A stretch of 53,184 bases of DNA from Mastigamoeba balamuthi (GCA_902651635.1 CACRSC010000010.1:653792-706975); one strand, 5' to 3'. Shown: positions 19,284 through 29,945, counted from the first letter of the stretch. The notes: generated from the sequence alone by a model not told the origin. Made by a program: numbers and translations.

Positions 19284-21009
19284 CCCCGTCGGACGACTCC
19301 GAGAGGCCTGGCCCTGGCCCGCATCCTCACCCGTCGGACGACTCGGACAGGCCGTTCCCTCAGGGTCACGGCCACGGTCTTCGTCACCCGCCCCCGCCGC
19401 CCCAGTCGGACGACTCGGGCAGGCCAATTCCTCCGGGCCCCGGTCCTCGCCCGCACCCCTCGGACGGCTCTGATAGGCCTGGTCCTGGCCCACGTCCCCA
19501 TCCCTCGGACGGATCGGATAGGCCAGGCCCTCGCCCCGGTCCCGGCCAGCACTCAGATGACAGCATGGACAACGACAACGACAACGACGACACCAAGAAC
19601 AGCAACACCAAGACAAGCACGATGATAAACTCGATCAAGATCTGGGTGCCGGCCACTGTGGGCTGCGTTGCGCTCGTGGCCGCCATAACAGGGACCGTCG
19701 CCCTCATCGCGCGCCACAGGCGCAATTACAATGGGATGTATGAGCGCCTGGTCCAGAGCGCCTGAGCAACCCCCCCTCTCACACGGGCTTGTTAAAAGAC
19801 CCCCAACAGCTGGCAATTCCTCTGCAGGCTCCCTGTTGTTTTTTGTTCTGGAGTATTCAACGAGCCGCAGGGACGTTTCTCGAGTGTTCAATTGATCCGG
19901 ATCAGTGTACTGGATTTAGTTTTCTCTGTTGTTTTTGATTTGCCTCATCCTACGATTGTCTGTAGAACTCTTGAAATCGTGTGCCAACACACACCCCCTA
20001 CAGACGATACAGCATAGTCACGCTCTGTTCCAGTTTCACCAACTCACCAGTTAGACTGACATATTAGCGATATAGGTCTTGCCCTGCATCTCAAGTTGTA
20101 CCCTTCACTTCGGCTATGGACAGGTATCACAGGGGTGCGAACTTAAGGGCCCACATGTACAGTTGGCCCACCAGCCACGCAGCGGGGCTGTGACCGAGAC
20201 ATAATCTTCTCTGCTAGCAGTGGTAGACAGTCAATGGAGCAGGTCTTTATTCTCGTGTGGCAGCTGGATAGCTCCACGCAGTGCGTGTGACTGTGGTTGC
20301 TGTGGAAGCTCCTACTGCCCGACGGCCTTAACGAGGTTCCAGGCCCAGTCGTTGTGCGAGGGCCTCGTGATCTGCTGGACCTGCGACAAGAAGGAGCGCA
20401 CCTGCATGTAGCCGGGCTGGTCGGTGTGCGAGGCCGCGGCGATGGTGACACTCCACGAGTAGCTGTCGACCTTGCCGGTCCAGAGCCTCCTAACCCCGTC
20501 AGTGAACGTGTTCCACGCCCCCATCGCGTCCCCCTCCGATGCCAGCTGCGCGAGGGGCCACAAGGGGAGTAAGAACTGCGCTGGGCGGGGTGTGGGAGGT
20601 CGACAGTGCTGCACCCTGGCCCTGCGGCCGCACTCGATGTAGGCGCCCCACTCGCCCGAGTCGGTGCGCGGGGGGTTGCTGCCGATGGTGACCGCGAGGG
20701 TGTCGTAGAGGCGCCTGGCCAGCGGGGCCAGGTCGATTACCTCGACCTTGTCGATGGTGAACGTCTGCGAGGCGGGCGCCTGGCTTGTGGGCATCGTCAC
20801 GATGCTCTCGACGGTCGAGCCCTCGAAGCTGATGATCACCTTGAAGACAGCGACTCCCCTGTCCGGCGTCAGAGTGATTGTCTCACTCTCTCTCGTGACG
20901 TGGCGCTCCCTCGACGACGCCTCGCTGTAAGCTGGGGGAGAGCTGGTGAGCTTACGGGCAGGGAGTGTGGGGCTCGAGGGCGCACATCTGTGGAAGCTCT
21001 CGAGCTCGT
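19284..21009. repeat. Direct duplication, copy 2 (unit 1727)
   Basis: Second copy of 17557-19282. To its right the sequence becomes unique at the first exon of the secreted-protein gene; copy 1 is unique on its left, at the 5' part of the proline-rich gene. A collapsed, correct locus would read 16794 to 19282 and then continue at 21010. Confidence 0.9.
19285..19765 (+). CDS. Truncated copy of the proline-rich surface protein (3' end only)
   Basis: The reading frame continues from the N junction through PSDDSERPGPGPHPHPSDDSD to the same transmembrane helix and tail as the gene at 16794-18038. It lacks a start codon and signal peptide. It is part of the 1727-base duplication and is probably an artefact. 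Confidence 0.75.
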
Positions 21010-21379
21010 AGTTGTACTTGGTGACGGCGTCAAACACGGCCTTGGCGCCGATGCTCAGCGGCAGCTCGACGGGCAGGACGAAGTTGACCGAGGCCTCGTT
21101 GTGGTAGTTGAGCTCGGTCTGGCTCTGGATGAGTGTGCGCTCGGTGCTCTCGTAGACCGACTTGCTGACAACCTCGATGTCGCTGGTCTTCTCGACCACC
21201 GATGTCCACGCGACCGGCGCCCTCGTCGTGTCGACGATGAGCTGCGCTGTGACGCTGCCCGTCGCCTGCGTCCTGACGATCTTCTTCAGGCCCTCCCACG
21301 TGACCGTGGACCTCCCCTGCCTCGTGGCCTCAGCACAGAGCACTGCAGAAACTGCAAGGACCAGAATGGCAGAGCGCAT
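20312..21379 (-). CDS. Secreted protein with aerolysin-like (beta-pore-forming type) features
   Basis: Exons 21379-20986, 20931-20615 and 20545-20312 give 314 aa with consistent phases. Residues 1-17 are a signal peptide (MRSAILVLAVSAVLCAE). The middle is rich in alternating Ser/Thr and polar residues (for example SKSVYESTERTLIQSQTEL, then FVLPVELPLSIGAKA, then ERHVTRESETITLTPD and FKVIISFEG). This alternating beta pattern is what the insertion and pre-insertion strands of aerolysin/ETX-MTX2 proteins look like. The C-terminal 80 residues form another domain with WNTFTDGVRRLW. Membrane-pore activity is inference from this pattern, and a harmless secreted beta protein is possible. A TATAAAA box lies 63 bases upstream of the ATG. 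Confidence 0.65.
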   Translation of the reverse strand: MRSAILVLAVSAVLCAEATRQGRSTVTWEGLKKIVRTQATGSVTAQLIVDTTRAPVAWTSVVEKTSDIEVVSKSVYESTERTLIQSQTELNYHNEASVNFVLPVELPLSIGAKAVFDAVTKYNYELESFHRCAPSSPTLPARKLTSSPPAYSEASSRERHVTRESETITLTPDRGVAVFKVIISFEGSTVESIVTMPTSQAPASQTFTIDKVEVIDLAPLARRLYDTLAVTIGSNPPRTDSGEWGAYIECGRRARVQHCRPPTPRPAQFLLPLWPLAQLASEGDAMGAWNTFTDGVRRLWTGKVDSYSWSVTIAAASHTDQPGYMQVRSFLSQVQQITRPSHNDWAWNLVKAVGQ

Positions 21380-21441
21380 TCTCGCTGGCTACGGTGTGTC
21401 TTTCAAAGTAAAAAAGAGGTGGTTTGCCACCGATTGCGGGA

Positions 21442-21448
21442 TTTTATA
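21442..21448 (-). promoter_or_regulatory. TATA-like box of the secreted-protein gene
   Basis: Read on the minus strand the sequence is CATATAAAATC, a TATAAAA element 63 bases before the ATG at 21379. It is one of the few canonical TATA boxes I could place next to a start. Confidence 0.5.
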
Positions 21449-22152
21449 TGCGGGACACGTCACTGGAATGACGTTTTCGAGCGCCTTGTCGCAGAGACCC
21501 GACAACATCTTTTTCTGCTGGAGATTTCGGACTCAGCCCAGCAGGGCAAGCGGCGCAAATAAAGACTGTCTTCAGGCATACCAGAGGGACTTCACCCTAC
21601 TGCCGAGAGACAGGCCACACGAGCACATGAGGTGCTTCCTCCGGGCTCTGCCCTCTCGGGGAATGGTGCCGGACTGGCGTGGTTGGACGGCGTCCCCGCA
21701 CTCGGAAATAGTGGTGCTGTACGGAATCTGCACGCCTGAGCTGCCGTTCACACCCGGGTGGGTATTCCGGTGGGGGCGGATCCCATGCTAGGCCAGGGGG
21801 TGCACGTAGTGCATGAGCACTGCTCTCCTTGAAGGCCTTTGAGAACGGATCAGCAAAGAGAACTTACCTCAACAGCTGTGGCACACTCCGAACAGCCGTT
21901 CTTCGTGAGAAGCAGAGAGCTTCTGTCCCAACAGCGACTCGGGAGCGCCACTGAGCCCCGAGAGTAGACTGGGAGGGTCGGAATGGAGGAAGGCGGGGGA
22001 GCGAGAGAGAGAGAGAGAGATCTCTCCCAAGCCTGCTCGCAGGCGAGGCAGCCAGACGGCAAGCGCAGCCACACAACAGGACAAACAACCGGTTGCTCGG
22101 CGAACATACAGAAGAAAGGCCCCGGGGGCCAGGCGCCCGGCGGGGAGGGGGA
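21449..22152. other. Intergenic region with a GA microsatellite
   Basis: No supported gene. A GA run occurs at about 22001-22020, inside a C/G-rich context 3' of the BTB gene. An AATAAA string at about 21557 on the plus strand could be a polyadenylation signal, but no plus-strand gene ends here. Confidence 0.5.
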
Positions 22153-23188
22153 TCAGAGCTTGAACTTGGTGGTGCTGAGCACGTGGTCGATGTGCGTTGT
22201 CTTGACCTCGACGCCCTGGCGCAGCTCGGCCAGTATGCTGCGCGCGTGGCACGGCGGCCCCCGCTCGCGCTGCGAGTACTGGCTCCAGAGCACGACGGCC
22301 AGCACGTACATGTGGCCGCCGGCGGCCGTCGTCGTCGCGATGCTCGAGATCGACGCCTCGACGCCCAGCGCGCGCAGGTCGTGCAGCAGCAGCTCGCGGT
22401 TCGACAGCACGTTGAGGAAGTCGTACTCGCTCGCCCCCGCCGCGTACTCGAGCGTCAGGTGCATCTGCCCCTCGAGCGCAGCGGCCCGCACGCGCTCCAG
22501 GACGGCGCTGCGCAGCGCCGTGATCTGCGGGCGCACCTTCTCGCGTGCCCGCGAGATGGCCAGCGCGGCGATGGCGTCGCCCAGCTGCATGCTGCACCGC
22601 GCAGCCTCCGAGGGCAGCTGCCAGAAGTCCATCTCGGCCTCCAGCGCCTGGGGGGGGGGAAGTGGTGGCCTGACACGTCAGCAGCGACGTGGCAAGCAAT
22701 CCCGATTTCTAGATTCGGGCAGGGGAGATCCTCGGAACCCATGAATCCGAATCAGCCCGCCACGAAAAGATACGGAAATCGGAATACGGGGAGTAATGGG
22801 ACGAGCCGAGAAGATACAGGAATCGCGCGCAGGCATTTCTCGGGGAAAGCGGAGCGATACCCGGAAACAGAATCTGCCGCGAAAGGGTGCGGAGGGTGGT
22901 CCGCATCGCACGCACCTCGGGGGAGGTGTTGGGGCCGAGGAGGAGGCGCCCGGTGCGGTAGAAGTTGACGACGGCGGCGAAGGTGTCGCCGCACCTGTCG
23001 AAGAAGTACTCGCCGCTGGCGTCGGGGCGGCGGAGGTGCGCGTTGCGCGGGTGGAACATGGCGCCCAGCAGGCTGCTGGGGTACTTGAGCAGCGTCGACA
23101 CGTACACCTCGTACCGCTTGCCCCCCACGTTCAGCACCACCCGCTCGTCCTGCCCGGGCCCCGCCTCGTCGTCGCTGCTGCCCGACAT
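22153..23188 (-). CDS. BTB/T1-domain (KCTD-like) protein, 2 exons
   Basis: Exons 23188-22916 and 22647-22153 give 255 aa; the intron is GTGCGT...CCCCAG, phase 0. After a short acidic N terminus, residues about 15-100 are a potassium-channel-tetramerisation type BTB fold: [51 protein letters not shown], and [10 protein letters not shown] after the intron. No transmembrane helices follow, so it is a soluble KCTD-like protein rather than a channel. Such proteins often oligomerise and serve as cullin-3 adaptors; that role is inferred. The C-terminal 140 residues are an unrecognised alpha/beta region. The gene is divergent from RPABC4, 166 bases away. Confidence 0.85.
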
Positions 23189-23354
23189 GGTGGAGATGGT
23201 GGGAGGGCGTTGGCCCGAGGGGAATCGCGCAATATATCGCGGTAGATCCGGGTATCTCCGGGAGGGGAAGATATCGGGGGATTCTGCACAGGAAGATTGC
23301 GTCATCAGAATATCTTTTTGCTCTCTGTTGGTGTCGCGCGGCGCAGGGAGAAAA
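23189..23354. promoter_or_regulatory. Shared divergent promoter region, BTB gene and RPABC4
   Basis: Only 166 bases separate two divergent starts. The region contains TATCGCGGTAGATCC, GGGTATCTCCGGGAG and GAAGATATCGGGGG, variants of a GATATC/GGGGAT word seen in many non-coding stretches here. Promoter function is inferred from position. Confidence 0.45.
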
Positions 23355-23704
23355 ATGGCGGACCAGCAGCAGCAGATGCAGGCGCAGGCGCTGACCGAGA
23401 AGTACTTCCTCGTGACGTACATCTGCGGCGACTGCGGCCAGGAGAACGAGTTCCGCAGCACCAAGGACGCCGTCCGCTGCCGCAACTGCGGTCACCGCAT
23501 CCTCTACAAGAAGCGCACAAAGAACGGTCAGCCCTCCCTCTCCCTCTCAGCCCCCCCTCCCTATCTGCGGATATGTCTATCTTTGTTCCACCCGATCTTC
23601 CTGTTGGGTATCTTTCTTTGCGACCACCCACGAGGCTCACCACGCTGTGCTCTCGGCACTGCACCCCCTCCGCATACACAGTCATCCAGTACGAAGCGCG
23701 CTAG
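23355..23704 (+). CDS. POLR2K: DNA-directed RNA polymerases I, II, III subunit RPABC4 (RPB12)
   Basis: Exons 23355-23526 and 23682-23704 give 64 aa, close to the 58-70 aa of this tiny shared subunit. It has the zinc ribbon CGDCG...RCRNCG with two CxxC pairs, followed by the conserved basic tail [10 protein letters not shown] and, after the intron, VIQYEAR. This is the RPB12 signature. The protein sits in the RPB2/RPB3 assembly platform of all three nuclear RNA polymerases. The intron is GTCAGC...CACAG. Confidence 0.95.
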
Positions 23705-24072
23705 GGCACCCCCGAGATGCTGGAAGAGGTCCTCCGTACCGAGGAGGAGATCTCACAAATAAACACCGTCTCAAACAACAAACCAACAGAGTGGGTGAGA
23801 GGGCTCTGCTGTGGCGGCGGAGCTCTGGGCTCTCTGCAGTAGGGCCCTGTGGATCGCAGTGGCCAGCCTTGGCGAACTGATGCACACGTGGGCCACCCTG
23901 TGAGTGGGCGCCTTCCCACGGGGTAAGTGCAACGAGCGCGGCACGCAGGGCGATGAGACACTGATTTGTTGTTCATTCCGAGATCTGCGGATCTCTCCGA
24001 GAATATCTGCGGAGCCAAATATAGCCCAAGACCAGCCCAACAACAGAGCTCTTGTCGGGGACCCCACACAGA
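23705..24072. other. Intergenic region between RPABC4 and IFT56
   Basis: No gene. It holds the RPABC4 3' end and the IFT56 promoter. Close to the IFT56 start is GAGAATATCTGCGG and then AAATATAGCC, again a variant of the recurrent GATATC-like word. Confidence 0.45.
23758..23763 (+). terminator. Probable polyadenylation signal of RPABC4
   Basis: AATAAA lies 54 bases after the stop codon. Confidence 0.5.
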
Positions 24073-26177
24073 ATGGCGATGGCGCGCAAACCAGTGGCGG
24101 CGGGAGGCGCCGCCAAGGGGGCGGACAAGAAGAAGGACGGGTACAAGCTGCTGGACTTTGTGGAGGCGCGGGACTGGGTGGGCGCCCTGACGCTGCTCGA
24201 GTGGCAGCGCAAGACGGGCGAGAAGACCGAGGACCCCCTCGAGTGGGCCCCCTACTGCGCCTTCCACCTCGGCGACTACAAGAAGGCCGCCAAGGCACGC
24301 AGGGCCCCCCTACCCCCCTGCCTGCCTGCCCCCTCCCGTATCGGGGCTAAAAATAGCGTGCCACGTCAGTACTACGAGGAGATGCTGCAGAAGGAGGGCG
24401 CGGACCCCAACCTGCACACGTACCTCGCGTGCTGCTACTTCTTCCTCGGGATGTACAAGGAGGCCGACGAGGAGGCCCGCAAGAACCCGCAGGGCGACGA
24501 CCTCCCGCTGCAGAACCGCCTCATGTGCGCTGCCAGAGATCAATTGACCATTCGCGCCAGAGACTGAAAAATTGGCACTCAATTACCCCCTTATTACAAA
24601 TATAAAAATCACAGGTTCCACTTGGCGCACAAGTTCAACGACGAGCAGAGGCTGATGCAGCACCACCAGAAGCTGCAGGACGGGTCGATCGAGGACCAGC
24701 TGTGCCTGGCGTCGATACACTACCTGCGCAGCCACTACCAGGAAGCCATCGACGTGTACAAGCGCTTCCTGCTCGACCACAAGGAGTACCTCGCGCTCAA
24801 CGTCTACGTCGCCCTCTGCTACTACAAGCTCGACTACTTCGATGTCAGCCACGAGGTCCTCAACGCCTACCTGCAGGTATTAATACAAATCTATTTCAAT
24901 TCAATTGCTATTCAAATTGAATTTAATCTAACAATACAATGCAATTAGGCGCACCCGGACAGCGCGCTGGCGATCAACCTCAAGGCGTGCAACCACTTCA
25001 AGTCGTACAACGGCAAGGCGGGCGAGACGGAGCTCAAGAGGCTGACGGACCTGATGACGAGCACGTCGCACAGCTTCGCGTCGGACCTCGTCAAGCACAA
25101 CATGGTAGTCTTCCGCAACGGCGAGAACGCGCTGCAGGTGCTGCCGCCGCTGCTGCAGTCGATACCCGAGGCGCAGCTGAACCTGGTCATCTACTACCTC
25201 AAGAACGACGAGGTCGAGGAGGCGTTCCAGCTGATCAAGGACCTCGAGCCCACGACGCCGCAGGAGTACACGCTCAAGGGCGTCGTCTACGCGGCCTACG
25301 GCCAGAAGAAGGAGTCGCGCGAGAACCTCAAGATCGCCCAGCAGTACTTCCAGCTCGTCGGGGCCTCGCCGAGCGAGTGCGACACGATACCCGGGCGCCA
25401 GTGCATGGCCTCGTGCTTCTACCTGCTGCGCCAGTTCGAGGACGTGCTCATCTACCTCAACTCGATCAAGAGCTACTTCACCAACGACGACGACTTCAAC
25501 TGGAACTACGGCGTCGCCAAGGCCTGCGAGGGCGACTTCCGCGGCGCCGAGGAGGCCTTCACCCTCGTCCAGAACGAGGCCTACAAGAGCGACTACTGCT
25601 ACATCGGCTGGCTGGCCCGCTGCCGTACGCGAGCGACCCCGCAGTTTCCCAACATTGCAAACTTCTGGGGGCTCGAATTCAATTGAATTCGGCGCAGTGA
25701 TCATGAACGGCAAGGCGGAGCAGGCGTGGGAGCAGTACCTCAAGATGGAGACGTCTCCCGAGTCGTTCAACCTGCTGCAGCTGATCGCCAACGACAGCTA
25801 CAAGACGGGGGCGTTCTACTACAGCGCCAAGGCGTTTGACGTGCTCGAGCGCCTCGACACGAGCCCCGAGTACTGGGTGGGCAAGCGCGGCGCCTGCATC
25901 GGCGTCTTCCAGCAGGTCATCGCCGGCGAGGAGAGCAAGGAGCACCTGCGCGACGTCGTGGCGATGCTCCGCACGTCAAAGTACGCCCACTGTTCACTCC
26001 GGAGTGCCGTCTGTGCACATCGGGGGAAGTGCAATTTCAAATCCAGATTCAGAAGAAATCAGAATATATTCCTAACCGTCCTTCCGTTCTCCCACCGAAA
26101 ACCACAGCAACACGCAAGTCGAGGGCATCATCAAGGTGATGAGGAAGTGGGCGAAGGAAAATAACGTCAAACTGTAA
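24073..26177 (+). CDS. IFT56: Intraflagellar transport protein 56 (TTC26/DYF-13), 6 exons
   Basis: Exons 24073-24294, 24370-24524, 24615-24876, 24949-25624, 25698-25980 and 26108-26177 give 555 aa, essentially the length of animal TTC26. Conserved family segments run throughout: [100 protein letters not shown] and RKWAKENNV near the end. It is a TPR-type IFT-B component that carries selected cargo into cilia. The first intron (24295-24369) starts with GC (GCACGC), and homology across the junction (DYKKAAK|YYEEM) leaves no other choice. Its presence implies the organism builds a flagellum. Confidence 0.96.
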
Positions 26178-26300
26178 CAGAGAGTTTCCCGGCAGAGTTT
26201 CCCCGCAGTGGGGTGCAGTTTCAGTTTCAGAACCCGCAAGATCTTCTTTATGATAACTATCTCATGCGAGATATTTTTCTCAATCAAACTGGACACAACA

Positions 26301-28046
26301 ATGGAGCTCGCGTCAAAAGCGCGCTCGCTGCTGCGCGAGCTCGTCTCTGCCGACAGGCACCGCTATGTCGACGGCCGGTTCGACCTCGACCTCTGCTACA
26401 TCACCGACCGCGTCATTGGTGACTCCCAGTCCCCTCTCTGCAACTGCCGGGCAGTGCAACAGATATCGTTTGGGGCGACACGAAATCTTTGCAGAATCTA
26501 GATACCAGATTCCGGATATCGGAACTAAAACCGGGATTGCAGCGATGTCGTGCCCCATGCAGGGCCTCTACTCGACGTGGAGGAACAGCTCGCTCGACGT
26601 CGCCGAGTTCCTCTCGCAGCGGCACGGCGACAACTACACCATCTGGGACCTGACCCTCGAGTCCCCCTACGACTCGGCCGTCTTCGGTCACCGCGTTCGC
26701 AGGTCCGCCAGATTCTCCTGTCATATCCAGATTCCAAAAATATCCATCAGATATATATCAGTTGATTTTTCTATGCCAACTGAGCTCTCTGCTGGACTTG
26801 TTCGCAGGTGTGGGTTCGCCGACCACCACGCGCCGCCTCTGGCGCTGCTGTGGCGCATTGTGCGGGAGGTGGAGGACTGGCTGGCAGCGGACGAGCGCAA
26901 CGTGGCTGCGCTGCACTGCATGGCGGGCAAGGGGCGCACGGGCACCGTCATCGCGGCCTTCCTCGTCCACAGCCACGCCTCCCCCGACGCAGACTCGGCC
27001 CTCAACCACTTTGCCTACCGACGCTCCCGAGAGGGGTACCACAGCCGCAGCAGCAGCACAGGGACAGAGGGGGAGGGGGAGGGGGGCCACTCTGCAATTG
27101 AATTGGGCTCAACTCAGAGCACAGTGCCAAACAATCAACTCTGCCGAGCACAACTCAACTGCAACGCAGCACACAACGCACAATTCACAGCACTCCGCGA
27201 AGCCCGAAGCCCGACAACAACTACACAGGGACAATTCACAGCACTGCGTGCTGGGCAGCACGGCAGCAAACAGCTCTTCTGAGCAACACATACTCCCTCG
27301 CTTCCTTCGGCACTGCAAACACCACAACATCGCAACGTCACAGCACAGCACAGCACAGCACAGCACAGCACACAACCACCACGTGCAACGCATCATTACC
27401 GCAGCACCGGCACCCGCACAATGTCGGGCAGTGCAACAGCAATCCGCTCACATGCGCGACGACCAACAGGAACGGAGTGGCCTCGGGGTCGCAGAAGCGG
27501 TACGTGTGGTACATGGAGCAGATCACCAAGGGGCTGGTCGCCTGGAGCCCCGAGTCCTCGCGCTGCGTGGTCCTGCGCTCGGTCACGTTCCACCGCGCGC
27601 CCCCGGGCTTCGCCCCGCGCATCGAGCTCGTCGAGCTCGCGTACCCGCACAGGCTCCTCTGCCCCGCGCGGCCCTGCGGAAGGCAGGCGGGCGCCGCCGG
27701 CGTTGTCAGCGTCCCCGTGCTCGCGCAGGTCGACGGCGACGTGATGGTCCGCGTCTTCGAGGAGTCGTCGTCGGGCGAGCGCGTCTACGCGCTGCGGTTC
27801 GCGCTCAACACGCACTTCGCGACGCCCGGGTACCGCTACAGGTTCGCCAAGTCGCAGATGGACGGCGCGGTGACCGGGGGCCTGCGGGACGACCGGCTCG
27901 CGCAGAGCTTCGCGGCAGAGGTCGAGTTCAGCGAGGCGCCAACGTCGCCGGGGGCCACCGCGGAGGCGTGCGCGTCTGCGAGGCCGCTGTCCCCGCCGGC
28001 CGTCGACAGGGCTGCCAAGCCGCGCTACACCATCGCGCGCCTGTGA
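26301..28046 (+). CDS. PTEN-like phosphatase (phosphatase plus C2), 4 exons
   Basis: Exons 26301-26418, 26543-26702, 26808-27035 and 27470-28046 give 360 aa. The N terminus has the PTEN-like FDLDLCYITDRVIAM. The active-site loop is HCMAGKGRTG: Cys and Arg of CxxxxxR are intact, but the first Lys of PTEN's HCKAGKGRTG is Met. The last exon is a C2-like beta domain starting GVASGSQKRYVWYMEQI, matching the PTEN linker and C2 start. Expected role: dephosphorylation of phosphoinositides (PIP3) at the plasma membrane. The Lys-to-Met change may weaken PIP3 preference. The third intron (434 nt) is much longer than the others and carries CAGCACAGCACAG-type repeats. No long disordered tail follows the C2 domain. 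Confidence 0.93.
27036..27469 (+). repeat. Low-complexity long intron of the PTEN-like gene
   Basis: About five times longer than neighbouring introns. It is filled with CA-rich words: ACAGCACTGC, GCACAACTCAACTGCAACGC and a run of CAGCA units around 27343-27370. The word CTGCAATTGAATTG also occurs near its start. No open frame is meaningful. Confidence 0.7.
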
Positions 28047-28585
28047 GCACGGCACGGCACGGCCCTCTCTCGTCTCGTCGCCGCCGAACGCTGCGACGTG
28101 CAAACCACCAGAGACAGAGGCACCACCACCTCGGACACTCCGTTTGCTCAAACAGTAGTTTTCTCATCCGGCCAAGCCGCCGCACCTCGCTGCTCAGCGG
28201 GCTTCTCTCCACTGCAATGATGAGCTCTCCATTCTGCCCGACAGGACCAGACGAGGGTGACGAGTTGTCTTTGAATGCTGGAACCCAAATGGACGTCTTG
28301 ATACCAGTTGCCCAGAGGGACGTGGTGCTGCTGTTCAGACAGCAGCAGTGGCCGGTGAGTGCTCGCCTCCGAAGCCACATCTGGCCTCGGAAACCACAGC
28401 TAACAGTTACTGAAGGCCGGCCCCAGTGCGATTTGTCGATGCTTGCCGGGACCTGTGTGAGACCAGTCAAATACAAGCACGAATGATCTGCTCGACACAC
28501 TTTCTGCAATACTTGGGAAACACCCCTGCCCTCTCCGATAGCGTGCAATGCACTCGATCATGAGGGAGGCGGGCACTGGGGGGCC
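28047..28585. other. Intergenic region with a possible short exon
   Basis: A plus-strand stretch at about 28217-28351 reads GDELSLNAGTQMDVLI then DVVLLFRQQQWP and ends at a good donor (GTGAGT at 28352). This is faintly like the first strands of an SH3 domain. No second exon gives a sensible continuation, so I do not call a gene. The remainder is featureless. Confidence 0.3.
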
Positions 28586-29498
28586 TCACAAGCTGCACAT
28601 GCCCCTCAACAGCCGAAGAGCAGCGAGCGGGACGCCGCACTGCGGGGCCTCGAGCCCACAGAGGAGTTCCGTGACGCACTTGGCCGACGCAGCGACGGCC
28701 CTGCACGCCTCGGTCGCCTGCACTGACGCCGGGACGACGTGGAGCGTCAGCACGCAGCGCCCCGCGTGGGAGGCGAGCAGCCAGAACGCGTGGCCCGCGT
28801 CGCCGACGAGCCTGAGCTGGTTGTTGCAGGGCGAGAGCTATAATTGGCTGCGACAATTTCTTAGAAACGGAGTGGTACACGGGAAGTAGGGGAATCCGGG
28901 GATATCTGGTGGGGGAGCTCAGCCAACGCAGAACCGAGGGCGGATATCCACACACGTACGCAGCAGCCCAAATGAGAATTTTGCCAGTTTCGGCGAAGAA
29001 ATATCTTCACACGTGATCGGGAATCCGGGGATATCGGGCGGTGCGCACCGCTGCAGAGCAGGCGCTGGCAGCGCGTGGGCCGCGGCTGCGCGTGCACCAT
29101 GGCCAGCGCCGTCGCCGGGGCGGGGCACGAGGCGCGGAAGGCGGCCTCCCTGAGCCCCTGGGGCGCCGCAGCGAAGGCCGAGAGCGGCAGGAGGCCGAGG
29201 GCTGCCAGTGGGTGCAGTATCTCGACGTCTTCTGCGTAGACGCCCAGCAGCGGGACACAGAGCGTCCCCATGGCCTCGTGCACAGCCACGGCAAGGCGCG
29301 ACGGGGGCTCGCCGGTCGGCGACCACGCCAGGGAGGCCTGGAACGCCGTGTCGTCGGGGACGCCGACGACCTCGCGGCAGCGCAGCCCCCGCATCGCCTT
29401 CATCGTCTTCGCTTCGGTCTGGCGAAAATCAAAGTGCCGTGTTTGTTGGGTTTTCCCGAGTTTGTTCTGCTTCCTTTCTGGTCGGCCGGTTCTACACG
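28586..29498 (-). CDS. Unknown protein, at least 3 exons, 5' end unresolved
   Basis: The last exon 28837-28586 (84 codons; for example NNQLRLVGDAGHAFWLLASHA, AKCVTELLCGLEAPQCGVPL) and the exon 29418-29047 (MKAMRGLRCREVVGVPDD, HEAMGTLCVPLLGVYAEDVEI) are clearly coding. A further upstream exon ends at 29498 (IGLRELITKKQPLAT). The junction between the last two exons keeps frame only with a GC donor (GCGCAC at 29046) and the TATAG acceptor. No in-frame ATG was found in the upstream exon, so a 5' exon is missing; ATG 29403 could be an internal start. The composition is that of a globular alpha/beta protein. Family not recognised. The 209-nt intron contains two copies of CCGGGGATATC on the plus strand. 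Confidence 0.5.
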
Positions 29499-29945
29499 GT
29501 GGCCAGCGGCTGCTTCTTGGTGATGAGCTCCCGCAAGCCAATTCCCGCAGGCCTGCACAAGTACGAACCACAGGCCACGGACTTGCGCCTAATGACGGTT
29601 GCCGGTCGCGATCGTCAATCAACTGCACGTGACGCGTCGCCAACTCTCGGACTTCTCCGACCCGACCTCCGCTGCCAGCGGCTTTCCTCAGCCTCGCCGA
29701 GACCCAATAAAGTACACTAGTATGGACAAAGCAGGTCGATCAGCAGATGCCCTGTTGGCGCGAGGTGGTCGTGTAGTTGGAGGGCACAGACGCCCGCTGC
29801 ACTTGTGTGTCGGTCGCATCCCTGAAAGGCGCCCGTTGTTGAACACTCTCGGGCAATAGCAAATTCGGTCGAGCATAAGCATAGCAGACCTGTTCAAGGA
29901 CAAAGGACAACCCTGAGTCTCGAAAAGTGATCTATTCCTATGAGA
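29499..29945. other. Region 5' of the unknown gene and 3' of the Crinkler-like gene
   Basis: The upstream exon(s) of the gene at 28586-29498 may start here. An AATAAA string is present at about 29705 on the plus strand. No other gene is supported. Confidence 0.35.

Noticed and set aside
28217-28351. SH3-domain exon
   Set aside because: Only the first strands resemble SH3; no downstream exon supplies the conserved Trp/Pro strands in phase.
26762-28486. Plus-strand open frame of 574 codons across the PTEN-like gene
   Set aside because: Runs out of frame through two exons and the long intron; the PTEN model explains the region.
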